Assembly: GCA_002716125.1 (NCBI GenBank)
Contig: PAZH01000011.1
Span: 124,214-171,867, forward strand
Source of the DNA: Rhodospirillaceae bacterium
Lineage (GTDB): Bacteria > Pseudomonadota > Alphaproteobacteria > UBA8366
Direction: 5' to 3'
Length of the DNA: 47,654 bases
Within the stretch, counting starts at the first letter, position 1, and the number at the start of each line of letters is the position of its first letter. The notes under the pieces were generated by a model, which was not told where the DNA came from, did not search any database, and worked only from the letters and a program-made list of their open reading frames with translations. Shown here one piece after another: positions 7,554 through 16,802 of this stretch. Position numbers and translations under genes: made by a program.

Positions 7554-8117
7554 CTATTTCGTGTAGTAAGAGATCAAGGCAACCGCTTCGGGCGTGTCCC
7601 ATTCAGCGATCCCGGCGAGTTTACCGACGACCCGGCCCTCGCGGTTGAGCAGAAAACTCGTCGGCATACCGCGAACCTTGAGAGCGCGCATCAGCTTCAT
7701 CTTGTCATCGACAAAAATGGCGAGGTTCGGGGTGCCGAGCTTCTTGAGGAATGGACCCGCGATCTTCGCGCCGCCACGGTCCTCGTTCACGGCCACCACC
7801 TGAAAGTCGTCGCCGCCCAGCTTCGCTTGCAATTTGTCGAGACTCGGCATTTCCTTAATGCAGGGCGCGCACCAGGTCGCCCAAAAATTCACTAATACGA
7901 CACGGCCCTTGAAGTCGGCGAGGGTGATCTTCTCGCCAGCACCATTTGTAAACTTCACGTCCGGCGCTGGTCCCGGCTCTTCGTTGACGGTAAATTGCTC
8001 CATCCAGCCCGTGCGTGGCGGACCCTTGTCGGCACCTGTTGCATTTAGGACAAATAGGGGAACACCCGACAGGATCGCAATGAGCGCTACGAGCAGGTAT
8101 CGACGTTTTGACAACAA
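7554..8117 (-). CDS. TlpA/ResA-like thiol:disulfide oxidoreductase
   Basis: A membrane-anchored periplasmic thioredoxin-fold protein of about 187 residues. The N-terminal span [18 protein letters not shown] is followed by a linker and the thioredoxin domain: [20 protein letters not shown], the active site WCAPC, then KEMPSLDKL and the cis-proline loop [10 protein letters not shown]. Such proteins keep cytochrome c or copper-site cysteines reduced. Neighbouring PCuAC and SodC genes fit a role in periplasmic metal or redox handling. The start is a TTG (8117 or 8114) behind GGGAG; no ATG fits. The frame stays open far upstream, but that part is antisense to argH. The argH start is only 21 bases away. 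Confidence 0.9.
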   Translation of the reverse strand: MLSKRRYLLVALIAILSGVPLFVLNATGADKGPPRTGWMEQFTVNEEPGPAPDVKFTNGAGEKITLADFKGRVVLVNFWATWCAPCIKEMPSLDKLQAKLGGDDFQVVAVNEDRGGAKIAGPFLKKLGTPNLAIFVDDKMKLMRALKVRGMPTSFLLNREGRVVGKLAGIAEWDTPEAVALISYYTK

Positions 8118-8138
8118 GCACACTCCCGGCAAGCCGCA

Positions 8139-9521
8139 ATGAGCAGTAACACAATGTGGGGCGGCAGATATGCCGCCGGACCCGCCGAAATCATGGAGCG
8201 TATCAACGCTTCCATCGATTTCGATCAGCGCCTTTATGCCCAAGATATCGCGGGCTCGAAAGCCCATTGCCGCATGCTGGTCGAACAAGACATCATTGCC
8301 GCGGCTGACGGCGATGCCATTCTGTCCGGCCTCGATAGCATCCTCCAAGACATCGAAAGCGGCAGCTTCGATTTCAAGACCGCGCTGGAAGATATTCATA
8401 TGAATGTCGAAGCGGCGTTGGCGGAAAAGATCGGGGAGCCCGCCGGTCGGCTGCACACGGGGCGCAGTCGGAACGATCAGGTCGCAACCGATTTCCGTCT
8501 CTGGACCCGGGACGCCATCGACACCATCGACGGCCAGCTGCAGGACCTGCAGCGCGCATTGATCGAAACGGCCGAACAACACGCCGAAACGGTGATGCCG
8601 GGCTTCACCCACCTGCAGCCGGCACAGCCGGTGACGTTTGGGCATCATCTCCTCGCTTATGTCGAGATGGTCGGCCGGGATCGGGGCCGGTTCGCCGACG
8701 CGCGCGGACGCGTGAACGAATCGCCGCTCGGCGCCGCCGCGCTTGCCGGCACCGCATTTCCGATCGACCGGCACGCGACCGCGGCAGCGCTCGGATTCGA
8801 CCGGCCGATGGCAAACTCGCTGGATGCGGTCTCGGCGCGGGATTTCACACTGGAGTTCTTGGCTGCCGGATCGATTGCGGCCACCCACTTGTCGCGCCTC
8901 GCCGAAGAGATCGTCATTTGGGCGTCCCCGCAGTTCGGTTTCGTGAAACTGTCGGATGCTTTCTCGACCGGCTCCTCGATCATGCCGCAAAAACGCAATC
9001 CGGACGCGGCCGAGCTGGCACGCGCAAAGGTCGGCCGGATTCTCGGGGCGTTTACGGCGCTCTCCGTCGTCATGAAGGGGCTGCCACTCGCCTACGGCAA
9101 GGATATGCAGGAAGACAAAGAGCCAACCTTCGATGCAACCGACAGCCTGTCGCTCGCCATCGCCGCGATGGCCGGCATGGTTGATGACCTCGAAGCCAAC
9201 CCGGACGCGATGCGCGCGGCCCTCGACGCCGGGTTTCCCACCGCGACGGACCTCGCAGATTGGCTCGTGCGGGAGTTGGGCCTGCCATTTCGGGACGCCC
9301 ACCACGCCACCGGGCGCATCGTGTCCATGGCGGAAGAACAGGACTGTTTGTTGGAAGACTTATCGCTCGAAGCGATGCAAAGCGTGGAGGCCGGGATTAC
9401 AGACAGCATTTATTCCGTGCTCTCCGTCGATGCATCCGCTAAAAGCCGAACCAGTTTCGGCGGAACGGCGCCGGAGAATGTCCGCGCCGCGGCGGCACAA
9501 GCCAGGGAGCGTTTCCTATGA
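8139..9521 (+). CDS. argH: Argininosuccinate lyase
   Basis: The last step of arginine synthesis: argininosuccinate to arginine plus fumarate, as a cytoplasmic homotetramer. The 460-residue length is standard. Motifs are [13 protein letters not shown] at the N-terminus, [20 protein letters not shown] (the T-G-R-S-R-N-D-Q site), [20 protein letters not shown], and the family signature [16 protein letters not shown] with its catalytic Ser. No clear ribosome site precedes the ATG, and the gap to the divergent TlpA-like gene is just 21 bases, so the promoter may lie inside that gene. The stop overlaps the lptM start (ATGA). Confidence 0.97.
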   Translation: MSSNTMWGGRYAAGPAEIMERINASIDFDQRLYAQDIAGSKAHCRMLVEQDIIAAADGDAILSGLDSILQDIESGSFDFKTALEDIHMNVEAALAEKIGEPAGRLHTGRSRNDQVATDFRLWTRDAIDTIDGQLQDLQRALIETAEQHAETVMPGFTHLQPAQPVTFGHHLLAYVEMVGRDRGRFADARGRVNESPLGAAALAGTAFPIDRHATAAALGFDRPMANSLDAVSARDFTLEFLAAGSIAATHLSRLAEEIVIWASPQFGFVKLSDAFSTGSSIMPQKRNPDAAELARAKVGRILGAFTALSVVMKGLPLAYGKDMQEDKEPTFDATDSLSLAIAAMAGMVDDLEANPDAMRAALDAGFPTATDLADWLVRELGLPFRDAHHATGRIVSMAEEQDCLLEDLSLEAMQSVEAGITDSIYSVLSVDASAKSRTSFGGTAPENVRAAAAQARERFL

Positions 9522-9649
9522 TGAGAATTCTCGCGTTTGTCTTTATGGCGGCGATATTGGCCGGACCTCTCGCTGCCTGCGGTAAGAAGGGAGATCCCAA
9601 ACCGCCGGGCAAATCCGAATATCCGCGCACCTATCCCAAAGCGCGATGA
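9518..9649 (+). CDS. lptM: LptM-like small lipoprotein (43 aa)
   Basis: A 43-residue lipoprotein too short for most gene callers. It begins [20 protein letters not shown] and reaches the lipobox cysteine in LAAC, followed by [15 protein letters not shown]. The Gly/Lys/Asp/Pro-rich mature part right after the cysteine is typical of LptM (formerly YifL), which helps disulfide maturation of the LPS translocon LptD at the outer membrane. Its ATG overlaps the argH stop and its TGA overlaps the lysA ATG, so all three are coupled. The argH-lptM-lysA order is common in proteobacteria. Confidence 0.88.
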   Translation: MMRILAFVFMAAILAGPLAACGKKGDPKPPGKSEYPRTYPKAR

Positions 9650-10917
9650 ACCCGTTTCGCTACAAGAACGGCGTGTTGCACGCCGACGGCGTTTCGCTTG
9701 CCGATCTCGCAACTGAGATCGGAACGCCATTCTATTGCTATTCGGAAAGCGCCATCAGCGCGCAGTACCGCGCCTATGTCGACGCTTTTGCCGACCAAGA
9801 TGCGGTCGTTTGTTACGCGATGAAAGCCAACGACAACTTGGCGATTCTCCGGACTTTTGCGGAGCTGGGCGCCGGCGCGGACGTCGTCTCTGGCGGCGAA
9901 CTGCAGCGCGCTCTTGCGGCCGGCATTCCGCCGTCCAAGATCATTTTCTCAGGTGTCGGCAAGACAGAAGACGAGCTGGCACTGGCGCTCTCGACAGGCA
10001 TCATGCAGATCAACGTCGAATCCTTCGCCGAAATGGAAGCCCTCAGCAGGGCCGCCGTCGCGAAGGGGGTGACGGCGGAAATCGCCATTCGGATCAATCC
10101 GAACGTCGACGCCAAAACACACGACAAAATCTCGACGGGCCGTAAGCAGGACAAATTCGGCATCGACATCGAGCTCGCGGCCGACGCCTATCGGAAAGCC
10201 GCCGAGCTACCCGGTTTGGATGCCGCGGCCGTCGCCGTCCATATCGGCTCGCAACTCACCTCGCTTGATCCCTTCCGAGCGGCCTTTTCGCGGGTGGCGG
10301 AACTTGTCGGCGAACTGCGGGCGGCGGGTCACGATATCCGTCGTGTCGATCTCGGCGGGGGCCTCGGCATCGATTACGACGGCGCGGCGCCGCCAACGCC
10401 GGCCGCTTATGCCGCGGTCATCAAAGAGACGGTGGGCCACCTTGGCTGCCGTGTCTTGCTCGAACCCGGCCGGAACCTGGTGGGCAACGCCGGTATCCTC
10501 GTCTCGCGCGTCATTTATACGAAAGATGGCGATGATCGCGATTTTGTGATCGTGGACGCCGCCATGAATGACCTCATCCGGCCTGCCTTATATGACGCGT
10601 ACCACGGCATCCGCCCGGTCGCGGAGCCCGCCGGCGGCGCGAATTTACAGCGGGTCGATGTCGTCGGCCCGGTCTGCGAAACCGGCGATACCTTTACCCG
10701 CGCACGGGATTTACCCCCCTTATCGGCGGGCGATCTGCTGATATTCGACAGTGCCGGTGCTTATTGTGCCGTGATGGCGTCGACCTACAACGCGCGCCCC
10801 CACGTGCCCGAGATCTTGGTGAAAGAAGGTCAGTTTTCGATTGTTCGCGCCCGTCAAACCATTGAAGATATGCTTCGGGCCGAGAATTTTGCCGATTGGC
10901 AAACTGCGGTTAACTGA
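9646..10917 (+). CDS. lysA: Diaminopimelate decarboxylase
   Basis: A PLP enzyme making L-lysine from meso-diaminopimelate. The 423-residue length is normal. The PLP lysine lies in VVCYAMKANDNLAILRTFAE near residue 60. Other signatures are GADVVSGGELQRAL, IIFSGVGKT, AVHIGSQLTSLDPF, RVDLGGGLGIDYDG, LLEPGRNLVGNAGIL and DVVGPVCETGDTFTRAR, with the active-site Cys of the opposing subunit. The last family element, SAGAYCAVMASTYNARP, is present. The ATG overlaps the lptM stop. The next gene (TIGR02302) follows after 23 bases. Confidence 0.97.
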   Translation: MNPFRYKNGVLHADGVSLADLATEIGTPFYCYSESAISAQYRAYVDAFADQDAVVCYAMKANDNLAILRTFAELGAGADVVSGGELQRALAAGIPPSKIIFSGVGKTEDELALALSTGIMQINVESFAEMEALSRAAVAKGVTAEIAIRINPNVDAKTHDKISTGRKQDKFGIDIELAADAYRKAAELPGLDAAAVAVHIGSQLTSLDPFRAAFSRVAELVGELRAAGHDIRRVDLGGGLGIDYDGAAPPTPAAYAAVIKETVGHLGCRVLLEPGRNLVGNAGILVSRVIYTKDGDDRDFVIVDAAMNDLIRPALYDAYHGIRPVAEPAGGANLQRVDVVGPVCETGDTFTRARDLPPLSAGDLLIFDSAGAYCAVMASTYNARPHVPEILVKEGQFSIVRARQTIEDMLRAENFADWQTAVN

Positions 10918-10940
10918 CCTCGGCGCCAGGTGGTGCGTCT

Positions 10941-13472
10941 ATGGACACAACGAGCGGCCAGATACGGAAAGCACTCTCTTGGCTCGCGATCGTCTGGGAG
11001 CGACTGGCCCGGGCATTATGGCCTGTGGCGGCGCTTATCGCCGTGTTTTGCGGGCTGGCGTTTTTCGATGTCGTCACTCATATCCCGGTATGGCTCCATA
11101 GCATCGGCCTTCTCTGCCTCGCCGCCGCCGTCATCACATTCTTATGGCGGGGCGTGCAGCGTTTTCGGTTGCCGAGCGGAATCGCATCCATTCGCCGTTT
11201 GCAACGGATCAATGGATTACGTCATCGTCCCTTGGAAGGGATGCTCGACCGCCTCGCTGAAGGTACCGGCGACGCGGAGAGCCAAGCAATCTGGCGTCTG
11301 CACCGCAAACGGATGCGCGCTGAAGTTAAGAATCTTCGCGTTGGCGCTCCACGCCCTGCCCTAATTCGCTTCGACCGATTTGCGTTCAGAGTCGCCGCCG
11401 GTGTGTTGTTCATTGTCGGGCTTGCCGCCGCTGGGACGGATGCCACCCCACGCCTTAAACGCGCAATGGTGCCGCAACTTGCTTTCCTACAGCCGCCGCC
11501 GCCGCCGGTTATCGACGCCTGGATCACGCCGCCCGCCTATACGGGGATGGCGCCCGTCTATCTGACCGGCACGGAAGCGAAACCGAACGCATTCGTCGAA
11601 GTACCAACCGCCAGCCAATTGTCCGTTCGGATATCGGGCGCGTTCGACACGCCGCTGCTCCGGCGCACGCGCGGCGAGGTCGCACCGCCGCGTCTTGACG
11701 AGAAAAGCCACGGAACGGATATCACCCTCGGCGAAAGCGAATCGATCGCCGTCACGGTCGGCGACACGCAAGTCGCGGAATGGAGTATTCGAACCACGCC
11801 GGACGCGATACCGCGCGCGGCCTTCCTCTCAACGCCCAGCGAAGGCCGCGGCAACGTATTGCGAATCGATTTTCGGGCAAATGACGATTACGGTTTGACC
11901 GGCGTGCGCGCCGTGGTCAGCCGGCCCAACCGCACATCGACGAGCGGAAAGAACGCACCGAAGGTCCTGGACTTGCCGCTGCCGAAGGTCGGCGCGAAGA
12001 AAGTCGTGTCCGTCAGCTATCACGACCTCACATCGCACCCGTGGTCGGGATTGCCGGTCGAGGTTCATCTCGAAGCAACAGATGCCGCCGGGCAAATCGG
12101 GCAGAACGAACCGGTACGCATCATTCTGCCCGAACGCGAGTTCAATCATCCGGTCGCCCGGGAGATCGTCATTGAACGGCGCAAACTGAGCGCCGATTCC
12201 CGAGACGCCCGGTTGGTCGGTGAAACCTTGGGCGATATCGCTTGGCAACCTGAGCGCTATGCCGACGACACCGCTGTTTTCCTCTCGCTACGGACAGCCG
12301 CGCGCCGGCTTTTCGACAACCCGACCGAGGAGACGATCGAGGCCGTGCAGCAGTTGCTTTGGGACACCGCCCTCCGGGTGGAAGATGGAAAACTCTCGCT
12401 GGCGCGGCGAAGCTTGCGGGACGCTGAGGACGCACTTCGCGAGGCCTTGGAAAAAGATACGACCGACCGCGAACTGTCGAAACTGATGGATCAGCTCGAA
12501 GATGCGCTGAACAACTACTTCGACGAGCTCGCGAAAATGATGAAAGACGTTGACCGCAAGAAACTTCAGGCGATGCCGCGAAACGACAAAGCCATCGCGT
12601 TGACGCGCCGCGATTTCAAGAAACTCATGGACCAGATTCGAAAACTGGCCAACAGCGGTTCGCGCGTCGATGCGAAACGCATGCTGTCGCAATTAAAGAA
12701 TCTGTTAGAGAACATGCGCACGGGGCAGATGGCACAAATGTCGCCACGCGGCCAGAAGTCCATGAAACTCTTGAATCAATTGCAGAGCCTCATCAAAGAA
12801 CAACAGCAATTGTTGGATCAGACCTTCCGTGACGCCAAAGAACGGGGGCAGCTCAACCCGCGACCGGGTGAGCCAAGGTTCCGCCGGCCCGGCGATCGCC
12901 GGTTCGGTGAAATGCGCCCAGGCGATCCGCGTCGCGGCCAGATGCGCCCCGGGAACCCGCGTCCCGGCCAAATGCAGCCCGGCGCGACGAAGCCTGGGGA
13001 GGCCGGCCAAGGCGCACAGGTACAGGAAGCGCTGCGGCGGCGCCTCGGTGAATTAATGCGCCAACTCGGGGAAATGACGAACTCGATCCCCCGGCCCATG
13101 GGCCGGGCCGAACGGTCGATGCGCCGCTCCACCGACTTCCTCGAAGGCAATCGCCCGGGCGAAGCGATCGCGCCGCAAACACGGGCCCTCGACCAACTAC
13201 AAGAAAGCGCCAAGAAAGCAACGCAACAGCTAATGCGCCAAATGGGACAAGGTCTCGGCCGGCGGCCCAATCAATTGGGGGAGCGCCGCGACCCGTTTGG
13301 GCGCACACCGGATGGCGGCACCGGTCTCAATACAAGCGACATCGGAATCAAGGAGCCGGATGCCCTGCAGCGCGCTCGTGAAATCCGCAACGAACTCCGC
13401 CGGCGGGCCGGACAACAGTCCCGCCCCGAACCGGAGCGCGACTACATAAATCGGCTGTTACAAGAATTCTGA
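10941..13472 (+). CDS. TIGR02302/DUF4175 large membrane protein
   Basis: An 843-residue protein of a family conserved beside lysA in alphaproteobacteria; its function is not established. The first 75 residues hold two membrane spans (around ALWPVAALIAVFCGLAFFDV and SIGLLCLAAAVITFLW), and a third lies near VAAGVLFIVGLAAAGT. The middle is a large, probably periplasmic region with beta-rich segments (VIDAWITPPAYTGMAPVYL). The second half is long, charged and helical (coiled-coil-like LSKLMDQLEDALNNYFDEL), rich in Gln, Met and Arg. Residues about 649-688 contain four 10-residue repeats. The C-terminus is LRRRAGQQSRPEPERDYINR. A cell-envelope role is only suggested by its neighbours (lptM, ftsEX). 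Confidence 0.85.
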   Translation: MDTTSGQIRKALSWLAIVWERLARALWPVAALIAVFCGLAFFDVVTHIPVWLHSIGLLCLAAAVITFLWRGVQRFRLPSGIASIRRLQRINGLRHRPLEGMLDRLAEGTGDAESQAIWRLHRKRMRAEVKNLRVGAPRPALIRFDRFAFRVAAGVLFIVGLAAAGTDATPRLKRAMVPQLAFLQPPPPPVIDAWITPPAYTGMAPVYLTGTEAKPNAFVEVPTASQLSVRISGAFDTPLLRRTRGEVAPPRLDEKSHGTDITLGESESIAVTVGDTQVAEWSIRTTPDAIPRAAFLSTPSEGRGNVLRIDFRANDDYGLTGVRAVVSRPNRTSTSGKNAPKVLDLPLPKVGAKKVVSVSYHDLTSHPWSGLPVEVHLEATDAAGQIGQNEPVRIILPEREFNHPVAREIVIERRKLSADSRDARLVGETLGDIAWQPERYADDTAVFLSLRTAARRLFDNPTEETIEAVQQLLWDTALRVEDGKLSLARRSLRDAEDALREALEKDTTDRELSKLMDQLEDALNNYFDELAKMMKDVDRKKLQAMPRNDKAIALTRRDFKKLMDQIRKLANSGSRVDAKRMLSQLKNLLENMRTGQMAQMSPRGQKSMKLLNQLQSLIKEQQQLLDQTFRDAKERGQLNPRPGEPRFRRPGDRRFGEMRPGDPRRGQMRPGNPRPGQMQPGATKPGEAGQGAQVQEALRRRLGELMRQLGEMTNSIPRPMGRAERSMRRSTDFLEGNRPGEAIAPQTRALDQLQESAKKATQQLMRQMGQGLGRRPNQLGERRDPFGRTPDGGTGLNTSDIGIKEPDALQRAREIRNELRRRAGQQSRPEPERDYINRLLQEF
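12885..13004 (+). repeat. Four 30-bp in-frame repeats in the TIGR02302 gene
   Basis: Four consecutive 30-base units encode RPGDRRFGEM, RPGDPRRGQM, RPGNPRPGQM and QPGATKPGEA. Units 2 and 3 are the most alike, which suggests slipped-strand duplication. The segment is probably disordered and basic. Confidence 0.7.
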
Positions 13473-13486
13473 CGAATCGACCGGCG

Positions 13487-14428
13487 CTACTTCGCGTCCG
13501 GTGCCTTCATCTTGTCATCCATCGTTTCTTCTTCGGCACGCGTGAATGTGATCTGCAGTCCGACGGCGCCGCTTGGCGGATTGGCAAGTGAGGTCTCGTA
13601 TTCGATCTTCTCACCGGGATCGATCCGCGGCTGTTTTGCTTCAAACGTCCAACTCTTGACGTTCTCGCCCTTCGAGCCAAGCAAGATGGCCTTCAACAAG
13701 GGGATTTCGATCGGCTTGCCGGTCTCGTTCATAATCTGACCGGTGATACCGAGGACCTTCTTCTTCTTCTTGATATCGAGGAATGTCTTCGGTTCGTAAA
13801 TCTTCAATCCGTAACCCAAGGTATTCGCCGGCATACCCACCATCTTGAAGACCATATTGGCCGGCGGGAAGTGATGCACAACGAGGTCACGGAAAACGAA
13901 GGCAGCGCTGGTGCCGCCCACAAGGATCAACACAAGCAACGCCCAGTATTTCATCGTACCGCCGCTTTCCTTCGGCGTCGGGCGCGGCGCGCGCGGTTCG
14001 AAGCTGGATTCCGGCGGGATCGGCGGCGGATCGTCCATCATGGAATCCGGCATGCCGCCGGAATCCATATCGTCGAACTCATCTGCCATGTCTTCCGCTT
14101 CCGCAGCAGCGGGCGCGGCGGCTGGCGCGGCCTGCGGTACAGGCGGCGGTGGCGGCGGTGGCGGCGGTGGCGCTTCCGTGGGATCAGCGACCGGCGGCGG
14201 CGGGGGCGGCGGCGGAGCGAAATCTTCCGTCGGGTCCGCCGGCTGGCTCACCGGCGCAGCTGGCGCGGCGGCAGGCGCTGGCGCCGCTGCGGCAGGCGCA
14301 GCCTCGGCCTCTGGCATTGCATGCCATCGATGATCGCACTTACCGCACTTAACCTTGCGGCCTTTCGTACCGAGCGCTCCGTCCTTAATTTTGAACCGGG
14401 CACCACAGTTCGGACACGTAAGATTCAT
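13487..14428 (-). CDS. MJ0042 zinc-ribbon / DUF3426 membrane protein with polyproline runs
   Basis: A 313-residue protein. Residues 1-35 form an MJ0042-type zinc ribbon (NLTCPNCGARFKIKDG and KVKCGKCDHRW, a CxxC...CxxC pair). Residues about 45-115 are Ala/Pro-rich with two uninterrupted proline runs of 8 and 10. An acidic stretch DEFDDMDSGG follows. One membrane span (YWALLVLILVGGTSAAFVF) leads to a C-terminal DUF3426-like domain (GLKIYEPKTFLDI, VLGITGQIMNETGKPIEIP, IDPGEKIEYETSL). The start at 14428 has GGAGCCGGA in front; a start 15 bases further up is possible. The family's role is unknown. It is divergent from ftsE and converges with TIGR02302 (gap 14 bases). Confidence 0.85.
   Translation of the reverse strand: MNLTCPNCGARFKIKDGALGTKGRKVKCGKCDHRWHAMPEAEAAPAAAAPAPAAAPAAPVSQPADPTEDFAPPPPPPPPVADPTEAPPPPPPPPPPVPQAAPAAAPAAAEAEDMADEFDDMDSGGMPDSMMDDPPPIPPESSFEPRAPRPTPKESGGTMKYWALLVLILVGGTSAAFVFRDLVVHHFPPANMVFKMVGMPANTLGYGLKIYEPKTFLDIKKKKKVLGITGQIMNETGKPIEIPLLKAILLGSKGENVKSWTFEAKQPRIDPGEKIEYETSLANPPSGAVGLQITFTRAEEETMDDKMKAPDAK
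14142..14216. repeat. GGC/GGT-rich simple repeats encoding polyproline on the minus strand
   Basis: Two tracts, 14142-14172 built of GGCGGCGGT units and 14191-14216 (GGC/GGG-rich), encode the 8- and 10-proline runs of the zinc-ribbon protein read from the other strand. The plus-strand G-runs could form G-quadruplex-like structures, and the tract is prone to length change. Confidence 0.7.
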
Positions 14429-14592
14429 TCCGGCTCCGCCCACGCTTTCTATTCGGTCTTCAGATGCAAAAGTACGAGGAGATTGTCACACTTGCAAGAA
14501 GGCTAGCGCTCAACCAGAATCTTGCCAGCGTTCGCCACAAGACCGGTGCCCCGCAAACCAGGCCCTTTCAAAGTACGGAGATCACGACCAGC

Positions 14593-15267
14593 GTGGTTCA
14601 ATTCGAAAATGTCGGTGTTCGATACGGGACCGGACCGGAAGTTTTGAGCGATATCACTTTCGAGCTGCCGGACGGATCGTTTCACTTTGTAACGGGACCG
14701 AGCGGCGCCGGTAAATCCTCGCTCCTGAAACTAATGTACCTAGCCCTGCGACCGAGCAGAGGGCTCATTAAACTCTTCGATCGGAATGCCGCCGAAATTG
14801 AAAGAGAAGAATTGCCTGGGCTTCGACGTCAGATTGGCGTCGTCTTTCAGAACTTTCGCCTCATCGATCATTTATCGACGTTCGATAATGTCGCTTTGCC
14901 GCTCCGCGTTGCCGGCGCTCAAGAAGGTCTTATTCAAAAACACGTGGGCGAGTTACTCGGATGGGTCGGTCTAGCGGACCATTTGGAGGCCCGACCACCG
15001 ACACTCTCGGGCGGACAACAGCAGAGAGTGGCCATTGCCCGAGCGGTGATCGGTCGGCCGCGGTTGTTACTCGCAGATGAGCCGACGGGAAATGTCGACG
15101 ATCAGATTGCCGTCCGGCTGTTGTATCTGTTCGAAGAATTGAATCGAATGGGCACGACCGTCGTTATTGCGACACACAACGAATTTCTGGTCCGGGAATT
15201 CGCGCATCCCCAACTACACCTAGAGGACGGTCGCCTCGATACGCGGCCGCCCGCGAAACAGGCCTAA
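14593..15267 (+). CDS. ftsE: Cell division ATP-binding protein FtsE
   Basis: FtsE is the ATPase of the FtsEX complex, which links the septal ring to peptidoglycan hydrolysis. Walker A is [13 protein letters not shown], the signature is [14 protein letters not shown], Walker B is [13 protein letters not shown], and the H-loop is in [10 protein letters not shown] use the GTG at 14593, giving [12 protein letters not shown] at the start and 224 residues, the normal FtsE length; GGAG is 12 bases upstream. An in-frame ATG at 14464 would add 43 residues that look unlike the family. ftsX starts nine bases after the stop. Confidence 0.92.
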   Translation: MVQFENVGVRYGTGPEVLSDITFELPDGSFHFVTGPSGAGKSSLLKLMYLALRPSRGLIKLFDRNAAEIEREELPGLRRQIGVVFQNFRLIDHLSTFDNVALPLRVAGAQEGLIQKHVGELLGWVGLADHLEARPPTLSGGQQQRVAIARAVIGRPRLLLADEPTGNVDDQIAVRLLYLFEELNRMGTTVVIATHNEFLVREFAHPQLHLEDGRLDTRPPAKQA

Positions 15268-15276
15268 TAGCGCAGC

Positions 15277-16161
15277 ATGGCCGACAGAAACGATTTACCG
15301 CTCTCCGAAGACGATTCGACCCGGTTTGTGCCGTGGATCGTCGGTGTCATGGCGTATCTCGCGGCCCTTGCCCTGGCGGCCGCCCTGATGCTTTCGAACA
15401 TTGCGGCCGAATGGAGTGCCGGTCTCGAAGGCACGTTGACGGTTCAGGTGCCGATTTCAGACGACGCCACGGCAGATCAGAAGGATCAGCGCGTGCTAAG
15501 TGCCGTGCGGGTCTTGCTCGCGACGCCGGGCGTCGACAGCGCCAGACCGATCCCCTTGGCCGAAGTCGCGGAAATGTTGGAACCGTGGCTTGGCGCGGCC
15601 GCCAAGAGCAACGACCTTCCCTTGCCGCGCGTGATCGACGTCCGGCTGGAAGACGGTGCGGCGGTCGATACTGATGCCCTGTCTGCGGCGCTGGACGAAA
15701 CGGTCCCTGGTGCCTCGGTAGAGGATCACGAGGCCTGGCGGAATACGTTGATCCTGTTGTTCCGATCCGTCGAAATCGTCGCAATCGTCATCATCTTCTT
15801 GATCGGAACCGTCGCGTTTGCGGCGATTGTTTTCACCACGCGCAGCGTCCTGGCCGTGCATCAAGAGATCGTCGAAGTGTTGCACCTGATTGGCGCACAC
15901 GACAATTACATCGCCGCTCAGTTCCAGAAGCATGCGTTCCGCGTCGCCTTGAAGGGCGGTATTGGCGGCACCGTTTGCGCGCTCGCAACGCTCCTGACGA
16001 TCGTTTTTCTGACAAGTGATTTGGATGCCAGCCTCTTGCCGCCTGCGGGGCTAAAGTGGTGGCATTGGCTGGTTCTTGCCGTTCTGCCTGTTGCCGAGTC
16101 GTACGGCGCCATGTTGACCGCTCGGATTACGATTATGCGCGTCCTAAAACGCGGATTCTAA
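15277..16161 (+). CDS. ftsX: Cell division protein FtsX
   Basis: The inner-membrane partner of FtsE, 294 residues. The layout is typical: a cytoplasmic N-terminus, span 1 (VGVMAYLAALALAAALML, about 23-40), a periplasmic domain from about 41 to 165 (LEGTLTVQVPISDDATADQK and on), then three spans (IVAIVIIFLIGTVAFAAIVF, GGIGGTVCALATLLTIVFLT, WWHWLVLAVLPVAESYGAML). The cytoplasmic loop VLHLIGAHDNYIAAQFQKHA is the conserved FtsX coupling motif. It is co-transcribed with ftsE and followed at seven bases by ydcF. Confidence 0.93.
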   Translation: MADRNDLPLSEDDSTRFVPWIVGVMAYLAALALAAALMLSNIAAEWSAGLEGTLTVQVPISDDATADQKDQRVLSAVRVLLATPGVDSARPIPLAEVAEMLEPWLGAAAKSNDLPLPRVIDVRLEDGAAVDTDALSAALDETVPGASVEDHEAWRNTLILLFRSVEIVAIVIIFLIGTVAFAAIVFTTRSVLAVHQEIVEVLHLIGAHDNYIAAQFQKHAFRVALKGGIGGTVCALATLLTIVFLTSDLDASLLPPAGLKWWHWLVLAVLPVAESYGAMLTARITIMRVLKRGF

Positions 16162-16168
16162 GAAACAA

Positions 16169-16792
16169 ATGCTGTCCGATAGACCATTTAAGGGCCGCCA
16201 CCGACGTACCAAATACGTGCTATTGGGTCTTGTCGGCGGCAGCTTCTTATTTTGGGTCGCGGGTTTGTTCGCATTTTTGAACCTTATTCCAGAGGGCGTC
16301 GACGACGCGACGCAGAAAACCGATACGATCGTCGTCCTGACCGGCGGCAGCCTGCGTCTGCAAACCGGCCTCACCCTCTTAAAGGAAGGCCGCGCCGATA
16401 AGCTTTTCGTGTCCGGCGTCCACCGCGGCGTGGACGTGCGCCAATTGTTGCGCCTCGCCAGAACATCGCCGAGCGAAGCGGAATGTTGTATCCAGCTTGG
16501 CCATGCCGCGGATGATACAGCCGGAAACGCGGCCGAAACGCAGCAATTGATGGCCGCGCAGAACTTTCAAACGCTTCGGTTGGTCACCGCCGCCTATCAT
16601 ATGCCGCGCAGCTTAGTGGAATTCAGCCATGCCATGCCGGATGCACAAATCGTGGTCCACCCGGTCTTCCCGCCCCAGGTTAAGTTGCAGGAGTGGTGGC
16701 GGTGGCCAGGAACAGCTTTCTTGATTCTGGGCGAGTATTCCAAGTATTTGATTGCGCGAACGCGTCATATTTTCGAACGTCTCATAGAGTAG
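16169..16792 (+). CDS. YdcF/DUF218 family membrane-anchored protein
   Basis: A 207-residue YdcF-family protein (DUF218, SanA/ElyC relatives). One N-terminal span (YVLLGLVGGSFLFWVAGLFA) anchors a periplasmic-looking alpha/beta domain. Family marks are TIVVLTGGSLRLQTGLTLL, KLFVSGVHRGVDVRQL, an acidic ADDTAGNAAETQ segment and TAAYHMPRSLVEFSHAMPDA. ElyC and SanA relatives affect envelope integrity; the biochemical reaction is unsettled. It sits between ftsX and plsC, a common alphaproteobacterial order, which supports an envelope role. Confidence 0.88.
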   Translation: MLSDRPFKGRHRRTKYVLLGLVGGSFLFWVAGLFAFLNLIPEGVDDATQKTDTIVVLTGGSLRLQTGLTLLKEGRADKLFVSGVHRGVDVRQLLRLARTSPSEAECCIQLGHAADDTAGNAAETQQLMAAQNFQTLRLVTAAYHMPRSLVEFSHAMPDAQIVVHPVFPPQVKLQEWWRWPGTAFLILGEYSKYLIARTRHIFERLIE

Positions 16793-16802
16793 GCAACGAA
16801 CT

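Noticed and set aside
8118..9305. Upstream extension of the TlpA-like frame (about 400 codons)
   Set aside because: It is antisense to argH, which has all its motifs. The TlpA-like domain and its membrane anchor begin only near 8117.
13487..14506. Plus-strand open frames over the zinc-ribbon gene (Gly/Arg-rich)
   Set aside because: They are produced by the GGC/GGT repeats. The minus-strand gene has a zinc ribbon, membrane span and ribosome site.
14464..14592. ATG start 43 codons upstream for FtsE
   Set aside because: The extra residues do not resemble FtsE; the GTG at 14593 gives the standard length and start, though the spacing to GGAG is long.
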